This document shows positions 27,340 through 33,689 of a stretch of 33,689 nt of DNA, piece after piece (positions within the stretch are counted from its first letter, which is position 1; each line of letters opens with the position of its first letter). The DNA is from Bacteroidaceae bacterium. GTDB lineage: Bacteria > Bacteroidota > Bacteroidia > Bacteroidales > Bacteroidaceae. The stretch covers positions 1-33,689 of the forward strand of contig JAILBW010000065.1 of the NCBI GenBank assembly GCA_024680695.1, in the 5' to 3' direction. The position numbers were made by a program, and so were the translations under genes. A model generated the notes under the pieces. The model made no database searches. It had not been told where the DNA came from and worked only from the letters and a program-made list of their open reading frames with translations.

Positions 27340-27351
27340 AAATCATCATAT

Positions 27352-28380
27352 ATGGAAAAGATTAAGATAGGAATCACACACGGCTACACGAACGGAGTGG
27401 GCTACGAAGTGATACTGAAAGCATTCGAGGAACCCACGTTGCTCGAGTTGTGTACACCACTTGTTTACGGCAGTCCGAAACTGGCCTCGTACTACCGCAA
27501 GGCATTGTCGCTGGCCACCAACTTCACCACCATTCAGCGAGCCGAGGATGCTGTGGCCGACCGGCTGAACATCGTGGAGTGCATTCAGGATGAGGTGAAA
27601 GTGGAACTGGGACAAAAGACCGAAGAGGCCGACAAGGCCACAACGGCAAGTATCGAAGCCGCAAGGCGCGCCTACGCCGAAAAGCAGTTCGACGCCCTCG
27701 TACTGGCTCCCGGCGACAAGACGCCCACGGACAGTGGCAGTACCATTCTATTAAATGAACGCGCGCGCGTAGGACTCTTTACCGACGGCATCTCGCTGAG
27801 CGAGGTGAGCAAGCACCTCACAGTCGAAAAGATGAGCAAGAAGCTTGCCGACTTCGACCTCTGCCTCAAGCGCGACTTCGGCATCTCGGGACCACGCATC
27901 GCCGTACTGGCCCTGAATCCCGAGCCGGGCGAAGAAGAGGAAAACATCATCAAGCCCGTCATCGAACAGGCCGCCGAGAAGCACATCTTCGCAATGGGCC
28001 CGTTTGCAGCCGACACATTCTTCGGCTCGCAGGCCTACACCCACTACGACGGCATTCTGGCCATGTATCACGACCAAGGGTACATCCCCTTCCAGGTGAT
28101 CCCGAGCGACTACAACATCATCATGCACTTCGAGGAAGACAACGAGGCAGTGACCATCGCGCAGCTCAACGACGCACAACTCGCATCGGCCGGAAAGGGC
28201 GAAGCCGAGATTACGTCCTTCTGCAACGCCATCTATGCGGCAACTGACGTACTGCGCAACCGCGCTCGCTACGACGAGGCTCGTCGCAACCCATTGCCGA
28301 AACTCTTCCACGACAAACGCGAAGATCTGAGGCGCAGCCCGAAACCTGAGGCACAGAATGCCCCCGACGAAGAGAAATAA
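27352..28380 (+). CDS. Divergent PdxA-like protein lacking key catalytic motifs
   Basis: This 342-aa protein aligns by eye with Bacteroidetes PdxA (4-hydroxythreonine-4-phosphate dehydrogenase, pyridoxal phosphate synthesis): KIGITHGYTNGVGYEVILKA, ELCTPLVYGSPK, NIVECIQDEVKVELG, RIAVLALNPEPGE, YDGILAMYHDQGYIPF and a similar C-terminus. Several hallmarks are altered. GD near the start is GY, the PINK..HTE segment is replaced by APGDKTPTDSG, THLPL-type His is TDGIS, and the TSPDHGTA motif is absent (MHFEEDNEAV lies there). Only the HDQG histidine of the three metal ligands remains. Classical PdxA activity is therefore doubtful. The ORF is long and well conserved elsewhere, arguing against simple decay. 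Start 27352 is preferred over 27313 by homology. Confidence 0.82.
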   Translation: MEKIKIGITHGYTNGVGYEVILKAFEEPTLLELCTPLVYGSPKLASYYRKALSLATNFTTIQRAEDAVADRLNIVECIQDEVKVELGQKTEEADKATTASIEAARRAYAEKQFDALVLAPGDKTPTDSGSTILLNERARVGLFTDGISLSEVSKHLTVEKMSKKLADFDLCLKRDFGISGPRIAVLALNPEPGEEEENIIKPVIEQAAEKHIFAMGPFAADTFFGSQAYTHYDGILAMYHDQGYIPFQVIPSDYNIIMHFEEDNEAVTIAQLNDAQLASAGKGEAEITSFCNAIYAATDVLRNRARYDEARRNPLPKLFHDKREDLRRSPKPEAQNAPDEEK

Positions 28381-28421
28381 GCGCATTTCACTTGCGGTGG
28401 GTTCTAAGAATTAGCTTTGAA

Positions 28422-28528
28422 CTGCTCTTAGGCTATTTTAAAGCAGATTTGGCTTCATGGCCGAAGAAGCGTAGCGAGCTACGGTTCCAGGAAATGAAGG
28501 CAAAGATGCCTAAAAGAGACAAGAGCAG
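28422..28528. repeat. Imperfect ~107-bp palindromic element
   Basis: Nested arms pair outward from the centre: GTAGC-GA-GCTAC (28471-28482), CTTCAT with ATGAAG (28453-28458 with 28494-28499), AGGC with GCCT, and CTGCTCTT with AAGAGCAG (28422-28429 with 28521-28528). Bulges interrupt the arms. It lies in the 259-bp gap between the PdxA-like gene and the sigma-54 activator. It could be a transcribed structure, a REP/MITE-like element or a terminator-type structure; there is no T-run. Confidence 0.65.
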
Positions 28529-28597
28529 ACGAAGATAATGCCCACTGGATTTACTAATTATTAGAACACACCTTGCATATTATCTGGAAAAAAATCG

Positions 28598-28605
28598 TAA
28601 CTTTG
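28598..28605 (+). promoter_or_regulatory. -7 promoter element for the sigma-54 activator/lptE/secG cluster
   Basis: TAACTTTG, in AAAAAATCGTAACTTTGCAA, matches the Bacteroidetes -7 box 35 bp before the ATG at 28640. TTG at 28573-28575 is a possible -33, but the spacing is 22 bp. Confidence 0.7.
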
Positions 28606-28639
28606 CAACCAAATTGCGAGGGAGGAGGAAGAATATCGT

Positions 28640-29893
28640 ATGAAGAATGACATCGACCTGAGACAGTTGAAGCTCCGCTATGGCATAGTCGGACGCGACG
28701 AGGCATTGGACGAAGCGCTGCACACAGCCGTCCAGGTGGCTCGTACCGACCTCTCGGTGCTCATTCAGGGCGAAAGCGGAGTGGGAAAGGAAGTAATCCC
28801 GCGCATCATCCACGACTTCAGCCTGCGCAAGAACAAGCGCTACATCGCCATCAACTGCGGCAGCATTCCCGAAGGCACCATCGACAGCGAGCTCTTCGGC
28901 CACGAGAAGGGTGCCTTCACAAGCGCCATCGGCGAGCATGAGGGATACTTCGGGGCGGCCGACGGCGGAACGCTCTTCCTCGACGAAGTGGGCGAACTGC
29001 CCCTGAGCACTCAGGCCAGACTGCTGCGCGTCCTCGAGACGGGCGAGTACATCCGAGTGGGCAGCAACGAGCCGCGCCACACCAATGCGCGCATCGTGGC
29101 GGCAACTAATGTGGACATTCCCCACGCCATTCGCGAAGGACGCTTCCGCGAGGACCTCTACTATCGTCTCTGCACCATCAACATACAGATGCCGCCCCTG
29201 CGCCAGCGACATGGCGATGCAGTACTGCTCTTCAAGAAATTCGCGCTGGACACAGCCGCCAAATACAACATCCCCGAGCCCATCCGCCTCACGCCCGAAG
29301 CCGAAGAGGTCGTGAACAGATACAAGTGGCCGGGGAATATACGCCAACTGCTGAACATTACCGAACAGCTCAATATCCTCTCGCAGGAGCGCACCATCAC
29401 GCCCCAGCTACTTGCCAAGTACGGCATCGTGCCCAATTCCGACGAGACAGGCATCGCGCCGCTCAAGCCCAAGACGGCAGGTACGGAGCATCGCGACTAC
29501 GAGAATGAAATAAAGTGGCTGGCGAGCGCCGTGATGGAGCTGCGCAAGGAGGTGAGCGAACTGTCGGCTCTCGTACACTCCCCGCACGACACCACGAACC
29601 TCTCCCCCGCCCCGCTCAATCAGGTTGCGCCGCAGACCACCACGCTGGCCCCACCAAACCACACCATCCATCCCGCATCGCCATCCGCGGTACGCCCCAT
29701 CGAGGACGAAATACAGACCCCAGAGGAGATCGTGGAGGAGGACGAGAACCTGAACCTCTTCGAGATGGAGAAGCGAAACATCCTCAAGGCACTCCAACGC
29801 GCCCACTATCGCCGCAAGGCTGCCGCCGAGGATCTGGGTATCAGCGAACGCACACTATACCGAAAGATTAAGGACTATGGCATCGAAGAATAA
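28640..29893 (+). CDS. Sigma-54 interaction-domain transcriptional activator (no receiver domain)
   Basis: This 417-aa AAA+ enhancer-binding protein has only about 20 residues before the ATPase domain, so there is no receiver, GAF or PAS input domain. Walker A is GESGVGKE, Walker B is GGTLFLDEVGELP, and the arginine-finger region (GRFREDLYYRL) is intact. The sigma-54 contact loop reads GAFTSA rather than GAFTGA. A Pro/Thr-rich linker (about 310-360) leads to a Fis-type HTH at the end (RRKAAAEDLGISERTLYRKI). The 3' end overlaps lptE by 17 bp. Receiver-less activators beside lptE and secG recur in Bacteroidales, as I recall. Targets and signal are unknown. Confidence 0.92.
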   Translation: MKNDIDLRQLKLRYGIVGRDEALDEALHTAVQVARTDLSVLIQGESGVGKEVIPRIIHDFSLRKNKRYIAINCGSIPEGTIDSELFGHEKGAFTSAIGEHEGYFGAADGGTLFLDEVGELPLSTQARLLRVLETGEYIRVGSNEPRHTNARIVAATNVDIPHAIREGRFREDLYYRLCTINIQMPPLRQRHGDAVLLFKKFALDTAAKYNIPEPIRLTPEAEEVVNRYKWPGNIRQLLNITEQLNILSQERTITPQLLAKYGIVPNSDETGIAPLKPKTAGTEHRDYENEIKWLASAVMELRKEVSELSALVHSPHDTTNLSPAPLNQVAPQTTTLAPPNHTIHPASPSAVRPIEDEIQTPEEIVEEDENLNLFEMEKRNILKALQRAHYRRKAAAEDLGISERTLYRKIKDYGIEE

Positions 29894-30419
29894 GGCGTTA
29901 CGCACCATCCGATGCCGAGCCATGCAGGCCTGCCTGCTGCTCCTGTGCATCCTGCCCGTGGCCTGCAAGGTGGAGTACCGCTTCAATGGCGCAAGCATCG
30001 ACTACACCACGACGAAGACCATCCAGATAGACAACTTCCCCATCCGTAGCGCCTACGTCTGGCCGCCGATGCAGAGCATCTTCCAGAACAAGCTGACCGA
30101 CATCTACGCCCACCAGACCAAGTTGCGGCAGGTGAAGAAGAACGGCGACCTGCAACTGGCAGGCGAGATCGTGAGCTTCGACCAATTCAACAAGTCCATC
30201 TCGAGCGACGGATATAGCAGTCAGGTGCAGCTGAAGATGACCGTAAACGTCCGCTTCGTGAACAACAACAAGCATGCCGACGACTTTGAGCGACAGTTCT
30301 CGGCTACGGCAAGCTACGACGCCTCACAGCAGCTGACGGCCGTACAGGAAGAACTCGTCACCCAGATGACGAAGGACATAACCGAACAGATTTTCAACGC
30401 AACCGTAGCCAACTGGTAA
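29877..30419 (+). CDS. lptE: LptE-like LPS-assembly lipoprotein
   Basis: This 180-aa protein has a basic n-region, a hydrophobic stretch and the lipobox LPVAC (Cys30), followed by KVEYRFNGASIDYTTTKTIQ, which matches the start of Bacteroidetes LptE-family proteins. LptE plugs the LptD translocon that inserts lipopolysaccharide into the outer membrane. The ATG at 29877 overlaps the upstream gene by 17 bp and gives a charged n-region. ATG 29922 is possible but would leave a shorter signal. Translational coupling with the activator is likely. Confidence 0.87.
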   Translation: MASKNKALRTIRCRAMQACLLLLCILPVACKVEYRFNGASIDYTTTKTIQIDNFPIRSAYVWPPMQSIFQNKLTDIYAHQTKLRQVKKNGDLQLAGEIVSFDQFNKSISSDGYSSQVQLKMTVNVRFVNNNKHADDFERQFSATASYDASQQLTAVQEELVTQMTKDITEQIFNATVANW

Positions 30420-30434
30420 GCCTTCCCTCCTCCC

Positions 30435-31178
30435 ATGCAACGACGACTGATTGAATACATCCGCAAGCCCGACACTCTGGACGCGCACGCCATCGCCGCA
30501 CTACGCGAGACATTGCGCCAGTCGCCCTATTGCCATGCGGCACGAATACTGCTCCTGCATGCCCTCTATCGCATGCACGATGCTACGTTCGACGAAGAAC
30601 TGCGACGCAACGCCCCACTCATTCCCGACCGACGCGCCATATTCCGCCTCATCGAGGAGAAACATTATACTACCGAACAGAACAGGCTGCGCTTCGACTA
30701 CGAGATAAACGACGAGGAGGAGGTGGCCGACCGCACCCAGACACTCATCGACTCGTTCCTGCAAACGATACCCCACGAACAGCAGACGCAGCCGACGGTT
30801 GCCGATGCCACTCAAGACTACATCGGATTCCTCATGCAGCATGCCGACGAGGAAGACATCCCCCACTCGATGCCCACCATCGACGAGGAAAGCATCATCG
30901 ACGAATTCCTGCAGCAGGACACCCCGCGGATTGTCATACAAAACCAGACAGCCGACACACCTCGCGCCGAGACGACACAAAACGACACAGAAGACGACGA
31001 AAACGAGATTTTGACCGAAAGATTGGCCCATATTTACATAAAACAAGGCAAATTTGAGAAGGCAATCGAAATTATACAGCGTCTATCCTTGAAATATCCA
31101 AAAAAAAATCGTTACTTTGCAGACCAAATCCGATTTCTCGGCAAATTGGTCATCAATAACAGGAACAATAAACAATAA
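30435..31178 (+). CDS. Conserved hypothetical protein between lptE and secG
   Basis: This 247-aa protein of unknown function has no signal peptide or membrane helix. The N-terminal half is helical (RLIEYIRKPDTLDAHAIAAL, QSPYCHAARILLLHAL). The middle is acidic and probably disordered (TEDDENE). The C-terminus has a single TPR-like pair (AHIYIKQGKFEKAIEIIQRL, then SLKYPKKN). The position between lptE and secG is common in Bacteroidales. The secG promoter lies inside its 3' end. Confidence 0.82.
   Translation: MQRRLIEYIRKPDTLDAHAIAALRETLRQSPYCHAARILLLHALYRMHDATFDEELRRNAPLIPDRRAIFRLIEEKHYTTEQNRLRFDYEINDEEEVADRTQTLIDSFLQTIPHEQQTQPTVADATQDYIGFLMQHADEEDIPHSMPTIDEESIIDEFLQQDTPRIVIQNQTADTPRAETTQNDTEDDENEILTERLAHIYIKQGKFEKAIEIIQRLSLKYPKKNRYFADQIRFLGKLVINNRNNKQ
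31089..31119 (+). promoter_or_regulatory. Candidate internal promoter for secG
   Basis: TTG (31089-31091), 20 bp spacing, then TTACTTTG (31112-31119) within an A-rich context AAAATCGTTACTTTGCAG, close to the promoters at 28598 and 7254. One mismatch to TAnnTTTG. It sits within the upstream coding region, about 75 bp before the secG ATG. Confidence 0.55.
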
Positions 31179-31194
31179 ATAATAACTCTAAAAA

Positions 31195-31578
31195 ATGTAC
31201 ACTTCTATTGTTATTCTCGTGGTGATTGCATCCGTGCTGATGTGTCTTATCGTACTCGTTCAGGAATCCAAGGGCGGCGGTCTGGCTGCCGACTATACGA
31301 ACAGCAATCAGGTGCTGGGTGCCCCCAAGACCACTAATTTCATCGAGAAAGCCACATGGACTCTGGCTGCTGCGATGATCGTGCTTAGCGTTATCAGCGT
31401 GGCATTCCTGCCCACGACGAAGGGCGGCGGCTCCGTGATGGACGCACCTGCTCTGGAGCAGAAGGCTACCAACCCGAACAACCTGCCCGGCATCACACAG
31501 CCCACGGCTACGTCCGAGAAGAGCGAGGCACCCGCAGAAACGCCCGCAGAGGCACCTGCAGAGACCCCCGCAAATTAA
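31195..31578 (+). CDS. secG: SecG, preprotein translocase subunit
   Basis: This 127-aa Sec translocon subunit has two membrane helices (about 4-22 and 55-75) joined by the SecG-typical VLVQESKGGGLAADY. NSNQVLGAPKTTNFIEKATW continues into helix two. The Ala/Pro/Glu-rich tail (AETPAEAPAETPAN) is a long extension common in Bacteroidetes SecG. It helps protein translocation across the inner membrane. Confidence 0.94.
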   Translation: MYTSIVILVVIASVLMCLIVLVQESKGGGLAADYTNSNQVLGAPKTTNFIEKATWTLAAAMIVLSVISVAFLPTTKGGGSVMDAPALEQKATNPNNLPGITQPTATSEKSEAPAETPAEAPAETPAN

Positions 31579-31633
31579 GCCGAAGGCCGACGCGCAAGAT
31601 TCTCCCGTCACTAAGACATTCGACGGAACGATC

Positions 31634-32482
31634 ATGCCTACAATCCTGACCGCAGACAGCGGCTCGACCAAGACACATTGGATCCTGTCCGGCGGACAAG
31701 ACGACATTCTGGAAATCAAGACGAGCGGCATCAACCCCGTACGCGATTCTCAGGATGTCGTCTTGCACGTATTGCATCACGAACTGCTGCCGCAGCTGCC
31801 GCCACACAGCCTGCCGCAGCACGTCTGGTTCTACGGCGCAGGCTGCATCGCCCCATTCAGCGAGACCATCCACACGGCGCTCCGCAGCCTCATGCCCGAG
31901 GCCGCCATCCACGTCGATACCGACCTCGTGGGTGCCGCCCGAGCATTGTGCGGAGACAAGCCAGGCATCGCATGCATTCTGGGTACAGGAGCGAACTGCG
32001 GACTATACGACGGGCAACACATTACGGAAAACGTACCGCCACTCGGCTTCATTCTGGGCGACGAAGGCAGCGGCGCAGTACTCGGACGCGCTCTCCTCGG
32101 CAACATCTTCAAGGGCCTGCTCAGCCCCCACCTGCGCGATGCATTCACAGCCGAGACAGGCATCACGCAAGCCGAAGCCATCCGCCGCGTATATCGCGAA
32201 AAACAGCCCAACATCTTCCTTGCCTCGCAGGTGCCCTTCATCGCGCGCCATATCAACGATGCCGAGATCCACGAAATGGTGGTCGAGGCAATGCACAGCT
32301 TCGTCGTGCGCAACGTGGTGCGGTTCAAGTCCGTCCACAACGAGGCTAATTTCGTGGGAAGCATTGCCCACATCTTCCGTCGCGAGCTACACGATGCGCT
32401 GGCCCTCGAAGGCATGCAGCTGGGCCTCGTGCTGCAAAGCCCCGCACTACGGATCACGCAATATCATTTAGCACACAAATAA
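31634..32482 (+). CDS. BadF/BadG-type ATPase, probable N-acetylglucosamine-type sugar kinase
   Basis: This 282-aa member of the ASKHA fold has phosphate-1 motif TADSGSTKTHW, a GINPVR segment, VDTDLVGAARALCGD, phosphate-2 ILGTGANCGLYD and GFILGDEGSGAVLG. It resembles eukaryotic NAGK-like BadF proteins that phosphorylate amino sugars in the cytoplasm. It is 55 bp after secG, with no obvious promoter between. A link to cell-envelope amino sugar recycling is plausible but inferred. Confidence 0.87.
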   Translation: MPTILTADSGSTKTHWILSGGQDDILEIKTSGINPVRDSQDVVLHVLHHELLPQLPPHSLPQHVWFYGAGCIAPFSETIHTALRSLMPEAAIHVDTDLVGAARALCGDKPGIACILGTGANCGLYDGQHITENVPPLGFILGDEGSGAVLGRALLGNIFKGLLSPHLRDAFTAETGITQAEAIRRVYREKQPNIFLASQVPFIARHINDAEIHEMVVEAMHSFVVRNVVRFKSVHNEANFVGSIAHIFRRELHDALALEGMQLGLVLQSPALRITQYHLAHK

Positions 32483-32588
32483 GTCCTCCCGGCCTTCTTA
32501 CGGCAAGGAAAAACATACAGGACGACGAAAAAAGTTACATTTATTTCCCGTAAAATGCATAAATGTGTTATAGAACATATCACACATA

Positions 32589-32619
32589 TTGCTTAGACAG
32601 GAAAAAAGCCCTAAATTTG
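32589..32619 (+). promoter_or_regulatory. Orphan promoter in a gene-free region
   Basis: TTG (32589-32591), 20 bp, then TAAATTTG (32612-32619) match Bacteroidetes -33/-7 boxes. No + strand coding sequence lies downstream in the window, so it probably drives a non-coding transcript. Confidence 0.6.
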
Positions 32620-32625
32620 CACTCG

Positions 32626-32720
32626 TTATCCTGAAAACAATCTTTTTACCTTAGACTAAGCTAATACCTAAAGGAGCGAACTGGAGGTTGCTGTGAAGCA
32701 CCCTCCAGTTCATTATTTAT
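32626..32720 (+). ncRNA. Candidate small RNA ending in a strong hairpin
   Basis: Transcription from the promoter at 32612-32619 should start near 32626. About 50 nt later the sequence folds into a hairpin: GAACTGGAGG (32678-32687) with CCTCCAGTTC (32702-32711), extended in the loop by TGCT/AGCA after a T-C mismatch. A moderately T-rich stretch follows (ATTATTTATATAT). The predicted RNA is about 90-95 nt. It does not resemble a tRNA, and I could not assign a known RNA family. Confidence 0.45.
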
Positions 32721-33079
32721 ATATCATGAGTTCAACGAAATATAATGGGTCAGCGTATATTCGTGTGCGAAACATGGTTCACCGATTGGAGGACCACTAA
32801 CTGGTGACCGCTTCTTGTGTGGATGGGATGAGTCGTAAAAAGAACCGACGGACAATGAGCCTGCGCCCATTGTCCGTCGGTCGTCATGGGTTACATTCGT
32901 CTTTACCATTCGTTGTCCCAGAGGCCTTGACGCTCTCTGACAAGAGCCTTGTCAGTCGTCTGGGGGGAATCCGTGTAAACACCTTGTGTGATCGTAGATG
33001 TGCAAATCAAGGATACGGTTCGAATCCTAATCTGCTTCAGCTGGGGAGCTATATACTGAGTTTTCATAATTCGCTTGCT
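32721..33079. other. Gene-free stretch
   Basis: No credible coding sequence was found. The ORFs at 32724-32909 (-) and 32804-33268 (+) run through the terminator hairpin or over the surface-protein gene and have no family-like features. The GGTTCGAATCC at about 33018-33028 looks like a tRNA T-loop, but no cloverleaf can be built around it. Confidence 0.55.
32844..32881 (-). terminator. Intrinsic terminator on the minus strand
   Basis: ACCGACGGACAATG (32844-32857) pairs perfectly with CATTGTCCGTCGGT (32868-32881) around a 10-nt loop. Read on the minus strand the stem is followed by TCTTTTTAC, as expected for a Rho-independent terminator. It lies about 200 bp past the stop of the BspA-like gene, implying a long 3' untranslated region. 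On the + strand no T-run follows. Confidence 0.8.
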
Positions 33080-33689
33080 TTATTTGATGAATACTTTCTT
33101 TCCGTTGATGATATACAAACCTCTTGTCGGCGCGTCGACTCGCTGACCTTGTATGTTGAATATGCCTTGTACGTTCGCATTCTCCCTGATACTCTGTACT
33201 GCAGTCTCCTCATCGTCTCCGAAAGCAAGTTTGATGGCTTTCACGCTCGATACGCTGGCAGTTGGTAGTTGCAGATAAGCTTTTCCAGCAGCCAGTTCAC
33301 CTTCGGCGGACAGCGTGTAGAAGCCTACGCCATGCGAGCCGTTGGCCAGGATGAAGTTCGTCTTGTCGCCGTCTGTGGGACTGATGGTTGTAGCAGTCGT
33401 CACACCCTTCAGCAGGTTGGAATACATCATGTCCGTAGTCGTTTCAGGAATCTCATAGCTTCCGGGTGTTCCCACGATGTATAGTCCTTCGCCTGCCGGC
33501 ACCTCCGTCACTCGCGTCAGCACCAACGTACCTGTGCTTGGGCTAAAACCGCTGGCAATATAAGCCTTAATTCCCGACACGCCCGAGAAGTCCAACGCAT
33601 TGGGGGAGCTGAAGGTGGCAAGACCCGAACTGCCGACATTCACCACATTGGGATTAACAAACTCTACAATCTCCTTGAAGTCTTTCCAA
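33080..33689 (-). CDS. BspA-like surface protein, C-terminal part (runs off window)
   Basis: The frame is open to the window edge at 33689, so the M at 33646 shown in the ORF track is not the start. The first residues visible read WKDFKEIVEFVNPNVVNVG. A W-x-x-F-K-E-I segment of this kind closes leucine-rich BspA-like (LRR_5) regions in Prevotella. A beta-rich stretch follows (VPAGEGLYIVGTPGSYEIP), then FNIQGQRVDAPTRGLYIING and a basic end, the recurrent secretion tail. A surface or secreted role is likely. The N-terminal repeats are outside the window, so the family call rests on the tail and the junction. Confidence 0.72.
   Translation of the reverse strand, partial: WKDFKEIVEFVNPNVVNVGSSGLATFSSPNALDFSGVSGIKAYIASGFSPSTGTLVLTRVTEVPAGEGLYIVGTPGSYEIPETTTDMMYSNLLKGVTTATTISPTDGDKTNFILANGSHGVGFYTLSAEGELAAGKAYLQLPTASVSSVKAIKLAFGDDEETAVQSIRENANVQGIFNIQGQRVDAPTRGLYIINGKKVFIK

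Noticed and set aside
27313-27351. N-terminal extension of the PdxA-like protein
   Set aside because: Homology to PdxA begins at KIKIGITHG, just after ATG 27352; the extension is translated repeat sequence.
33000-33060. tRNA-like T-loop GGTTCGAATCC
   Set aside because: Only two base pairs flank the loop, and there are no acceptor, D or anticodon arms; it is probably chance.
32804-33268. 154-aa + strand ORF
   Set aside because: It runs through the minus-strand terminator hairpin and then over the BspA-like gene in antisense, with no recognisable domain.

Overview
The window looks like a chromosomal segment from a Bacteroidales bacterium, most likely Prevotellaceae. The reasons are: Bacteroidetes-type promoters (TAnnTTTG at -7, several with TTTG/TTG about 19-20 bp upstream); families largely restricted to Bacteroidetes (a Porin_10-like porin, DUF4468-like and DUF4837-like proteins, Bacteroidetes-type LptE, GLUG-repeat and BspA-like surface proteins); and the C-terminal tail 'DLTGR...GLYI..GKK' common on secreted Prevotella proteins. 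No rRNA, tRNA, CRISPR array, prophage or insertion sequence was recognised.

Layout. (1) 230-6148: a membrane-anchored TPR/AraC regulator (+) converges on a large secreted GLUG-repeat protein (-). The two share a terminator, and the surface protein is broken into two frames near 2.94-3.0 kb. (2) 6.2-7.29 kb: about 1 kb without a credible gene, holding promoters, tandem repeats and small hairpins. (3) 7291-23062: one long + strand directon. It starts with a TolC/MacA/MacB-type tripartite efflux set and a DUF4468-like protein. A 2-oxoacid:ferredoxin oxidoreductase operon follows (TPR mini-protein, delta ferredoxin, alpha, two-TM mini-protein, beta, gamma). Next are a putative porin, a 1096-aa multidomain glycoside-hydrolase-like protein, a Gfo/Idh/MocA oxidoreductase and a YjjG-like HAD phosphatase. 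(4) 23305-24906: a GH109-like protein (-), divergent from rlmN and a DUF4837-like lipoprotein gene. (5) 27352-28380: a divergent PdxA-like protein that lacks most family catalytic residues. (6) 28640-32482: an envelope/export cluster, namely a receiver-less sigma-54 activator, lptE, a conserved hypothetical, secG and a BadF-type sugar kinase. (7) 32483-33689: an intergenic region with a promoter-plus-hairpin unit that could be a small RNA, a minus-strand terminator, and the C-terminal end of a BspA-like surface protein running off the window.

The strongest leads are the PdxA-like protein with lost active-site motifs, the orphan promoter/hairpin sRNA candidate near 32.6 kb, the ~107-bp imperfect palindrome at 28.42-28.53 kb, the double frameshift in the GLUG protein, and the altered GAFTGA loop in the sigma-54 activator. 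No obvious defence system or wholly new multigene system was found. Most of the window is Bacteroidales core and envelope biology.
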